NCBI GenBank assembly: GCA_003833135.1
Contig: QZLH01001107.1
Span: 26,873-44,030, forward strand
DNA length: 17,158 bases
Direction: 5' to 3'
Source of the DNA: Oehlia diaphana
Taxonomy: Eukaryota > Glomeromycota > Glomeromycetes > Glomerales > Glomeraceae
How positions within the stretch are numbered: the stretch's first letter is position 1; every line of letters starts with the position of its first letter. The translations under genes were made by a program, and so were the position numbers. A model generated the notes under the pieces. It saw only the letters and a list, made by a program, of their open reading frames with translations, was not told where the DNA came from and ran no database searches. This document shows, piece by piece, positions 1 through 7,423 of this stretch.

Positions 1-157
1 CCGATAATTGACATATACCGATGAACATCCTTTGTCCCATTTCGCAACTAATAAAAAAACCTCATTATACCGATATTATATATTGTTTCACGATATAACA
101 TATACCGATGCAATTTCTTTGTCCCTTAATAAGTAATACATAGTAGTATATACCGAT
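1..157 (+). repeat. left subterminal repeats of the pogo-like element (ATACCGAT motif)
   Basis: ATACCGAT occurs at 15-22, 67-74, 102-109 and 150-157, plus a partial copy at 1-6, all in plus orientation. A 28-bp block at 11-38 recurs imperfectly at 98-125; both copies run from ACATATACCGATG to CTTTGTCCC. Such arrays are commonly transposase-binding sites and also lie where the promoter should be, so self-regulation is possible (inference). Confidence 0.7.
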
Positions 158-226
158 AATCCAAGTTACACCAGCATATAATACTAACTTTTTTTGCTCA
201 ACGCGTCGTGTTCTTAACTCATAGCT

Positions 227-1964
227 ATGTCTCAACAACAAAGAAAAAGGAAGTCTGTTCAAGATACTTCCAAACCAAATAAAAGAGTAGTTTTAACACA
301 TGCACAAAAACGCCAACTCTGTTTAGACTTTCAAAAAATACCACGACCTACTCAAGAGGAACTTGCAGCTTTATATAAGATTAAACAAAATACTGTTTCA
401 GATATTTTAAAAAAAAAAGACAAGTGGTTACTCGTAAATCCAGACTCAGAAGATGCAAATAAACAAAAGGAAAGGCCTGTTTATTTTCCTCAAGTAGAAG
501 AAGCTCTTTCATTATGGGTAACAAATGCGCTTGCTGCAGAACTTACCATTAACACTGATATTTTACGTGAAAAAGCAAAATATTTTGCACAACAATTTGA
601 AGTCAATAACTTTTCAGTTTCTAATGGTTGGATCGATAAGTTTAAAAAGCGCCATAATTTAAAAGAATATATTAAGTGGGGTGAAGCAAGAAGCGCGCCA
701 TTGGAAACTTTAGATGAAGAAAGAGGTATTTTGCGTGAAATAATCAAAGATTATGACTTAAATGACGTTTTTAACTGTGATGAGACTGGTAAATTTTATG
801 TTTTTTTTCAAAAGGCTTCTGTTTTCTATATTTATAATTTTGTTTATTTTAGGATTGTATTGGGATCTTGAACCATCAAAAACATTGGCACAAGGACCTC
901 TTTCTGGAACAAAGAAATCTAAAAAGCGGGTTACTCTGCTTTTTACATGCAATGCTACTGGTACTGAAAAATTAAAGCCATTGTTTATTCATAAATACCA
1001 GAATCCACGAGCATTAAATGGGAAAAAAAAAGAAGAATTACCAATAAACTATTACTGGAATTCAACTGCATGGATGCAAGTTTCCATATGGAACGATTAT
1101 CTTAAAAAATTAGATATGCAAATGCGATTACAAAATCGCAATATCCTTTTACTTGTTGATAATGCTCCCGTACATATTATAAATGAAGAAATAAATTTAA
1201 CCAATGTGGTTGTTCACTTTTTGCCACCAAATACTACATCTCATCTACAGCCTTGTGATGCAGGAATTATTAATTCTTTTAAGGCTAGTATTTTTATTAA
1301 TTCGCAAAGGTCTTTTTTCACAAAATTAAATATAATTTATGGTTAAATTTCAATAATTTAGGCACAGTACCGGAAATTACTTGTTAGAAATAGAATTGAA
1401 GCATATGAAATTTCACAAGAACTTAACAAAGAGCCTATTTCTATAAATATTCATGATTCTATTGATTTCAGTATAAATGCTTGGAATTCTGTAAGTCAAC
1501 AAACTATTGTTAATTGTTGGAAACATACAGGGATTTTACCAATAAGTGAAACAGACGAAATTGATGAAATTGAGGATCAAGCATTTCAGGATGAAATGGA
1601 ATTACAAGATTTAATTAACAAACTACCATTTGATGATCCTATGGATGCAGATGAGTTTCTTCGTATTGATGATTGTTTAAAAAGTAATGAAGGGTTAACT
1701 GATGATGAAATTGTATCTATGGTAAAGTCAAATAATAATAATGAACCAGAAGCAGATCCAAATGAAGTGCCTCCAGTAGTAATTTCTGTAACAAAAGCTT
1801 TAGGTTATTTGGATGATCTTGTATTATTTTTTAAACATTCATCGGATGTTTGTATTAATTCAAATGAATCAAATGTATTGCAGAAGTTAAGGCATAAAGT
1901 ATTGAAATCACATATTAATAACTCAAAACAGACTACGTTAGATGGTTTTTTTCAAACTCTTTAG
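227..1964 (+). CDS. pogo/Tigger-like transposase (CENP-B type DNA-binding domains plus DDE endonuclease), three exons
   Basis: Proposed join: 227-788, 853-1283, 1362-1964, giving 531 aa, a normal length for the family. Residues about 18-70 form a Psq/CENP-B helix-turn-helix and about 80-150 a second CENP-B/Tc5 helix-turn-helix. The DDE domain follows, with D185 in NCDETG, D290 in LLVDNAP and D323 in QPCDAG; 32 residues separate the last two. NCDETGLYW is rebuilt only by removing a 64-nt GT-AG intron (789-852). A second intron (1284-1361) joins SFK to AQYRKLL. The C-terminal tail is acidic and ends with QTTLDGFF (residues 521-528), a match to the PCNA-interacting PIP-box. The protein should bind the terminal repeats and cut and join DNA at TA sites in the nucleus. 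The ATG at 227 is chosen because it precedes the basic N-terminus and leaves the full HTH. It is flanked by terminal repeats, so it is a transposon gene rather than a domesticated CENP-B-like host gene. Confidence 0.9.
789..852 (+). other. intron 1 of the pogo-like transposase (GT-AG, 64 nt)
   Basis: The donor is CTG|GTAAAT and the acceptor TTTTAG|GA. Splicing splits a glycine codon (G|GA) and restores the DETGLYW motif around the first catalytic Asp. The unspliced frame runs into a stop at 871. Confidence 0.85.
1284..1361 (+). other. intron 2 of the pogo-like transposase (probable GC-AG intron, 78 nt)
   Basis: The conserved junction after the third Asp (GIINSFK|AQYRKLL) requires exon 2 to end at AAG (1281-1283) and exon 3 to begin GCA CAG (1362). 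The intron then starts with GC (AAG|GCTAGT) and ends with AG. The nearest GT, three bases downstream (1287), gives the wrong frame. Confidence 0.7.
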
Positions 1965-1983
1965 TATAGTTTTTGAACACTCT

Positions 1984-2031
1984 ATATACTAATACATTAA
2001 TATACTAATACACTAATATACTAATACATTA
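1984..2031 (+). repeat. 16-bp tandem repeat, three copies, after the transposase stop
   Basis: Three adjacent copies of ATATACTAATACAYTA (1984-1999, 2000-2015, 2016-2031) differ at one base. They lie in the 3' untranslated region of the transposase gene. Confidence 0.8.
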
Positions 2032-2044
2032 ATAAATAAATAAA
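2031..2044 (+). terminator. candidate polyadenylation signals of the transposase gene
   Basis: Three overlapping AATAAA hexamers (2031, 2035, 2039) lie about 70 nt after the stop codon, a plausible distance for a fungal poly(A) signal. In AT-rich DNA this can arise by chance. Confidence 0.4.
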
Positions 2045-2126
2045 ACAAATTTTCTAAAATGTTTCATATGAGAAATTTTTTATCAAATTATATTAAAAGA
2101 TATTGTGATTTTATACAAAAATTTTT

Positions 2127-2251
2127 ATACCGATACTAATCTACGTATTATAATAAATATCGTTATATAAAATTTTCATAATGTACCGATAATTTGATAT
2201 ACCGATATTTTTTTCCAAAAACAGCTGTATCGGTATATAGGAGTTTGACTG
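2127..2251 (+). repeat. right subterminal repeats and right terminal inverted repeat of the pogo-like element
   Basis: TACCGAT-type motifs occur at 2127-2134, 2183-2190 (GTACCGAT) and 2199-2206 in plus orientation. ATCGGTAT at 2229-2236 is inverted and belongs to the terminal repeat ending GAGTTTGACTG at 2251. Confidence 0.75.
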
Positions 2252-2346
2252 TAAATACAAAGAAAACGCATTACACATGTTATATCTGCTGCACCAATGA
2301 CCTGCGATACATGTAGCATGATGCTATAAATAAAAAAAAAATTAAA

Positions 2347-2443
2347 GCCTGGTGTAGAAATTGAACTTGCATTCTCTAGGGTAAAATTTTTATTTATTTA
2401 TAGATAGTAAGAAGCGCGTTTTAACCAATTAAATTATATAATA
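2347..2443 (-). pseudogene. degenerate tRNA-like sequence (tRNA relic or SINE head)
   Basis: On the minus strand AATTTAATTGGTTAAAACGC resembles a D-arm/A box, with TTT and AAA flanking an AATTGGTTA loop. Further on, GCAAGTTCAATTTC resembles a B box, followed by a CCA-like end. TTCT and AGAA could form part of an anticodon stem around an AT-rich insert. No convincing acceptor stem forms, so this is not called a working tRNA. Confidence 0.25.
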
Positions 2444-2444
2444 T

Positions 2445-2753
2445 TATCACGTGACTGGGTAAAAAATCACCCAGGTGAGAAATAAATTTTCTCTTAAAAT
2501 TTTAAGTTATTATTATATATAATTTAAATAATTAATAAAAATACAAGTTTTATTACTTTTGAGTGTAATTTAATTTTTATTATAAAATTTATTATATTTT
2601 CTTTTAATTATTACTTTAACTTTTATTTTTATATTATTAGTAATCTAACTAATAAGTTCTATTTTTATAATAATTATATTCTTAAAAAATTATATTAGTA
2701 TTACTTAAATTTAAACTTATAAATAATAATAAATTTGGATTAATATTAAAAAA
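2445..2753. other. AT-rich gene-free stretch
   Basis: No reading frame, RNA or element boundary is visible here apart from one CACGTG palindrome near 2449. The sequence is almost entirely A/T. Confidence 0.6.
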
Positions 2754-2887
2754 GGGTATTGCTAAATCTTATTGCAGTTGCACCAATATTAGTAAATATT
2801 AATAAGCAGAATTTTATAACATTTTTAATTTTATCTAAAATTCTACCTTAATTCTAGTAAAATAATAAGTGATATTTAGCAATATTC
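2754..2887. mobile_element. 134-bp MITE with TATTGCTAAAT terminal repeats
   Basis: The left end GGGTATTGCTAAAT and the inverted right end GAATATTGCTAAAT match at 12 of 14 bases. Both sides are flanked by TTAAAAAA (2746-2753 and 2888-2895), an 8-bp direct repeat that fits a target duplication, though its low complexity weakens it. There is no coding content. An 8-bp duplication would suit a hAT-type source, but this is not established. Confidence 0.6.
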
Positions 2888-2895
2888 TTAAAAAA

Positions 2896-3335
2896 TATTA
2901 ATTATTATAGCTGTCACCTATAAATCATACTAATATTATGTAACTTTAAATTTTTATAAATTGTAAATTAAATAATAAAAAGAAAAAACTAAACCAATAA
3001 AAAATGATAGAACAACATGTACTAAATATTTCTATCAGATTATTTATAGAATTTAATAAGAATTTTAATTAATATTATAAGTTAAAGTTGAATAATTTTA
3101 ATAAGTAGCAATAATAGTAAAAACATAAAATTTTGGAAATTCCATGAAAATTCACAAGAATTCCATATAATATAGCAAACGTAATAATTAATATTTTGAT
3201 AAAGTACTTTAAAAAATAAGTTACACAATATAAATAAATAACATTTCAAATTTCAGACTATTGTTGTTTATAGATAATAGCCATCATATTAAAATTATTT
3301 ATAAGTATTTAAAATAAAGACGATTTCTATTTGTA
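2896..3335. other. AT-rich gene-free stretch
   Basis: No supported gene, RNA or clear element boundary was seen. Confidence 0.55.
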
Positions 3336-3598
3336 CACTATGTGTTTGAATATAATTTCCAAAAAAGTAAATTTTTATGCTGATCATTTAATGTAAAAAT
3401 TTAACAAAAAAAAAAGTAAAAAAAAAATTGTTAAATAACTCAAAAATAACATTTAAAACCATTTATGACATACAAAGTAAACTTGCAGAACAGATCAAAA
3501 TACACCTAATATACATTTCTTTTAAAGATTTATTTATTCAATTTTTTTTTACAAAATTTTTTTATCAAATCACATGATATGTGTTTAAAACACTAGTG
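3336..3598. mobile_element. possible 263-bp CACTA-ended MITE flanked by TA
   Basis: TGTACACTATGTGTTT on the left is mirrored by TGTACACTAGTGTTTT read inward from the right, nearly identical if a one-base shift is allowed. The palindromic GTAC context means TA flanks both CACTA ends, compatible with a mariner/pogo-type target. Interior arms are only weakly complementary, so the call is tentative. Confidence 0.4.
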
Positions 3599-3983
3599 TA
3601 CATTAAGAAATTTTCTAAAATAAAATAATTAAAATAATTTATTATTATTTTATTATAGATTTGTAATTTATTTAATTATCTAGAGCGAATGTAAAGAATT
3701 ATATGAGATGATTATATACTATGAAAAATAATCTTAGAATTCTATATATTATTAATTAATAGAAAATCACTACTATTCTTGATATATATTAATATCTTTA
3801 TTTATTATAATATCTCACTTTAAATTTACAATAATTTTCATTTTCTAGTTTATTTAAATTATTATTTTTATAAAATAAATAATAATTTTCTTAATAAAGA
3901 TTTGTAAATTAATAGTTCTTAAAGGATATAATTTTTAAAATACAATTAACTCTTAATATAACGAAGTGGACGTCTGGGCTGAT
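3599..3983. other. AT-rich gene-free stretch
   Basis: Only low-complexity A/T sequence with no supported frame. It ends where a sharply different, more GC-rich insert begins near 3993. Confidence 0.55.
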
Positions 3984-3997
3984 TAGGCCTTTCACTG

Positions 3998-4273
3998 TAG
4001 TGTTCCGCACGAATCAAATTTCTCCTTTGAAATTTGATTCGATTTGAACTCGATTTGGACTCGATTCAACTTCCAAAAATTATTATCTCAGGATCTAGTG
4101 ATTCAAATTTGATGATCTTTTTTTAATCGATAGGTCTCATTGCCCTGATCAAAATAAAAAAAAGATCGTTGAAATCAGACCGCTAGATCAAAAGTTATTC
4201 GCAAAATACGTTTTTATTACTCAGGAGCAATCAGGATCACACTGTGTCACAAATCGATTCGTGCAGAACACTA
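3998..4273. mobile_element. hAT-like non-autonomous foldback element (MITE)
   Basis: An 18-bp terminal inverted repeat TAGTGTTCYGCACGAATC (3998-4015 and 4256-4273) has a single mismatch; TAGNG-type ends are typical of hAT. TAGGCCTTT flanks the insert on both sides (3984-3992, 4272-4280), but CACTG separates it from the left repeat, so the exact target duplication is ambiguous. Inside, AATCAAATTTC and GAAATTTGATT form an 11-bp hairpin around a 6-nt loop, and GATCTAG...GATCTTTTTTT (about 4092-4123) is mirrored near 4153-4190. It is more GC-rich than its surroundings and has no coding capacity. Confidence 0.7.
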
Positions 4274-4305
4274 GGCCTTTGTTATAGGAATATTCATTAA
4301 TATTA

Positions 4306-4633
4306 TGGGAAAATCTGGTATAACCCAGAAAATTTTGGTATATTATAGTATATTGTATTATAATAAATATATTTTATAATGCAAAAATGCAAGTTACACA
4401 TAATATCTTTGTTATATTAAAAAAAAATTCATTATAAAAAAAAATTCGGTATTAAAAGGGGCATTTTTTATATACGGTTTATAAAATTTACTTCATTAAA
4501 TGGTATACAGCATTTAATTAGTAAAATTCAGTATAATAAGATTTTTTTTATATGTTAAAATCTGTACCACACTGAAGATCTATTATATTGTAAAATTTAT
4601 TATATCAAAATTTGTTATAAGAAGAGTTGACTG
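4306..4633. mobile_element. decayed pogo/mariner-like MITE, right end clear, left end eroded
   Basis: The right end reads inward CAGTCAACTCTTCTTATAAC and is followed by TA (4634-4635). It shares its first seven bases (CAGTCAA) with the intact pogo-like element at 1-2251. A diverged counterpart near 4316-4345 contains TATAAC and AAAATTTTGG, aligning with TATAAC and AAATTTTGA on the right. If paired, the element is about 330 bp. There is no coding content. Confidence 0.4.
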
Positions 4634-4635
4634 TA

Positions 4636-6138
4636 TATCTATTATTATTGCCTATTATTTAAATTTAAAATTTTATAATTAAGTATTAACAGAAAAATAT
4701 TTTTTATATTTATTACTAAAATTTAAATCATTTAATATAACAAATAAATATATTAAATTTTTTTTTCTAATAAAACTATTTAGATTTTATTATATTAAGT
4801 AAGCTTATATTGCTAATTTATTTTGATTTTAATTTGCATTGTTATATATTTTAGATAGTGTAATAAATTTACATTTTTTTAGATCAAAAAATATTGTAAA
4901 ATATAAATATTAACATATATAAGCATAGATTTGTTAGTTAATATCCTGTAATAATATATATAGCCTTTTTTTCAACTAATTTTTTCTTTTTTTTCTTGTT
5001 CTTATTTAGAACTAATGGATATATTACCATTTTACTATTGCTACTTTATATTTTTTTAAATTTAGTTTATAAAAAAGTACCTTCTACTTTAGTTCAATTT
5101 GGTTAATAAAAAAGTTGGCAGTTTTTATTTGAATTTAATTTACTTTATTTTCTTTCTTATACAGTTATATTTTCTTTTTAATAAAGTAGTAGACTGTATA
5201 GAAGAAACTTTTATAAAAAGATATACTAATTGTGATTAGTATAATAATTAACTTAAAATTATTGTATTCAGTAAATCAAAGTCATTATCTGTTAAATTAT
5301 CATCATATATTAGCCATAATATTATTAATCATATATTTAAAACCCTTATAAAAAGTTCTAATAAATTTGTTTAAAAAATATTAAAAATTACAAAGATAAT
5401 ATTTTTATTAAATATATCTAAGAAACTGTGTTTCAGTCCTTCTAATTATTATAAAGCCAGTATGTAAAACTTTAACAATATTTGATTTATATAATGTTTT
5501 ATATAATTATGTTAAGTTTTAGTAGAAAAGATTTCAGTATTCTTAATATTTCTATACTTTTTTACTATTAATAAATTTGTTTATATTATTGTATTTTTTC
5601 ATTCTGTCTATATTGACTTATCCTAAGTTTTCTATTAAAAATTGATTTCTATTTTTTGTAAGAAATTTTAAACCAAAAATCTATAAGAAAGAATTTATAT
5701 TATAACAATTTATTTTATATAATTAATCAATTTCAAATCTTAAATCCTAAATTCTAAATTTCAAATTTAAATTTCAAATTAATTTTATATAATTCAAATT
5801 TCAAATTCTAAATTTCAATTTTTAAAAATTTTGATAAAATATAGTTTTTATAGAAATTTAAAGTTTTTTAATCATTATAGAATTAATATAATTAAGTTTA
5901 ACTTAACTATATTGTTTTAATATTAATTTAATGTTATTTTGATACTATTTTAATATTATTTCAATGTCATTTAATATTAAAATCAAAATTTTATGAAAAA
6001 TCAATCATTAATAATATTTTTCATTGTATGAATTTTATTTGGTTAATATGTAAAAAATTAGAAGGAATCAGTGAAGAATATGTCCGATGACTGTTATATA
6101 ATATTAGATCTATAAACCATCTGTTATCTAATAATTAG
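4636..6138. other. AT-rich gene-free stretch
   Basis: About 1.5 kb with no supported coding frame, RNA gene or element boundary, apart from the low-complexity repeat at 5731-5820. Confidence 0.6.
5731..5820. repeat. degenerate short tandem repeat of AAATTTCAAATT-like units
   Basis: Irregular repeats of TTTCAAAT, TCTAAATT and AAATTTCA run for about 90 bp, as expected from slippage expansion. No function is apparent. Confidence 0.6.
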
Positions 6139-6147
6139 GCCACATAC

Positions 6148-6309
6148 GCAAATATATGAATCTTGACCCGTCACGTACGTGAAACTTGACCCACCTGCAT
6201 GCACGTTGTCGATCCTATTCATGGTGTATTGTAAAATATATGTGATCGACAACGTGCATGCAGTGGGTCAAGATTAATACATGTGACGGGTCAAGATTCA
6301 TATTTTTGC
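6148..6309. mobile_element. 162-bp foldback MITE with perfect 9-bp target duplication
   Basis: Arms at 6148-6214 and 6244-6309 are inverted copies around a 29-nt loop. The outer 27 bases, starting GCAAAWATATGAATC, differ at one position; the inner block TGCATGCACGTTGTCGATC is identical. GCCACATAC flanks both sides exactly (6139-6147, 6310-6318). A 9-bp duplication with long arms suggests a Mutator-type (MULE) non-autonomous element, the same broad superfamily as the relic at 14344-16335, though no shared sequence links them. CTTGACCC occurs twice per arm. A transcript would form a long hairpin. Confidence 0.85.
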
Positions 6310-6318
6310 GCCACATAC

Positions 6319-7423
6319 AGTATATGTACTTTTGATTAGCCATTTTTCTTATGCAAGTAGATTACATGTAAAACGAATTATTTTAATTATAACAGTTCTT
6401 GCAGTCTATAGAAGTCATATTATATAATTAATAATCTGAACATCTTTAAAACAAGTTATAAATCACATTTTTAGCAAATTAGCACATTTTTTTTAAAAAG
6501 TCAAAAATTAAATTATGCAATTTTCTTAACATCCAGTAGTTCAATTTAATGAACTTTTTTTCAATTTGTGACTTTCATTAAGTTTATAATTTAAAAAGAA
6601 CTTATCAAAATTGGATCACTAGATGCTAAAATATTGTAAAAAATAATTTTTAGTAAAAAAGGGTAAAGATTCTATATATTTAAATTTATTAAAATTTAAA
6701 AAAGTAATTAGAATTACAAAAAAAAAGCAAAAAAATGAAAATATAATTTAGCCCTTTATCTTATTTTCTTGACTTACAACTAGAGCTTGGAACCGATATT
6801 TGACCTTCAGATTTAAATCCGGTCTAACTAAATTCAATCAAAACGAAGGAAACCGAATATACCATAGGTTAAAATAAATCGGTTCGACGTTTGGCTTCAA
6901 TAGCATTTTGGCCAATAATTTGAACAAACGCACTGATTTAAAGCTTCTGAAACAAGTATTTCAGCTATTTTTCGCGTAAAAACGCGAAATGATTTACACT
7001 TTCACAAAATGGGATTTTCACCGTATACTAGTTTAAAGTATTAAATGTTGCGAATTAAAATAGTTTAGCCACAACTTAAACAAAATTATTTTTTAATTCT
7101 TTTATCTAGGTTTTTATATTGTTTGCTTTAATTATAAAGTATAAATTTTTTTGGTCATATATAATGATACGTGGAATTGGTATCACGTGAAATTGTACTT
7201 ACATTCTGGTGATATCGCTTGGGAATTTAAAGTTTACTTAAATAATTTTGAATTAAATAAGAACTTTCAATATTTGTATAACCTTTTAGGAGTAGAATAT
7301 AAAGTAAATAAATATATACATTGTTATATGTACACATATATATATTAATCATCCATTTACTAGATTTAATAATAAAAGCAAAGAACCACTATGATAGACA
7401 CTAGATTAGTTGCTACTCGTAAA
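6319..7423. other. gene-free region downstream of the minus-strand host gene
   Basis: No supported gene. The part from about 6780 to 7060 is less AT-rich, with recurring ACCGA/TCGGT motifs (6792, 6850, 6878), and may be an unrecognised repeat remnant. A perfect hairpin lies at 6970-6989. The stretch just above 7350 should hold the 3' untranslated region of the host gene, but no clear AATAAA was found on the minus strand. Confidence 0.5.
6970..6989. repeat. perfect 8-bp stem hairpin TTTCGCGT-AAAA-ACGCGAAA
   Basis: The inverted repeat has an AAAA loop and stands out as CG-rich in AT-rich DNA. It is not followed by a T-run on either strand in a way that would explain it, and its function is unknown. 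Confidence 0.6.

Larger units (their letters stand above)
1..2251 (+). mobile_element. pogo/Tigger-like DNA transposon, nearly full length, left tip outside the window
   Basis: The right end reads inward on the minus strand as CAGTCAAACTCCTATATACC and is followed by TA (2252-2253), the usual pogo/Tc1-mariner target duplication. The window begins with CCGATA. In the right terminal repeat that string follows the first 18 bases, so the left tip probably lies about 18 bases before position 1 (inference). Both ends carry several copies of ATACCGAT. The element holds one three-exon transposase gene and no other coding sequence. An intact reading frame, intact splice sites and a preserved right terminus suggest a recent or potentially active copy. 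Total length would be about 2.27 kb, normal for pogo/Tigger elements. Confidence 0.85.

Noticed and set aside
762..1346. Separate 194-aa gene starting at 762
   Set aside because: Its first 31 codons are intron 1 and upstream sequence read in another frame; from 853 on it is exon 2 of the pogo-like transposase.
1596..1964. Separate 122-aa gene
   Set aside because: It is the in-frame end of exon 3 (1362-1964) of the same transposase.
227..1964. Domesticated CENP-B-like host gene
   Set aside because: The gene sits between pogo-type terminal repeats with a flanking TA and keeps its catalytic triad, so it is a transposon gene.
6780..7060. Solo LTR
   Set aside because: Less AT-rich and motif-repetitive, but no TG...CA boundaries, target duplication, primer-binding site or polypurine tract could be identified.
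7151..7348. 65-aa frame, plus strand
   Set aside because: Ends in low-complexity Tyr/Ile sequence in the region downstream of the minus-strand gene; no family resemblance was seen.
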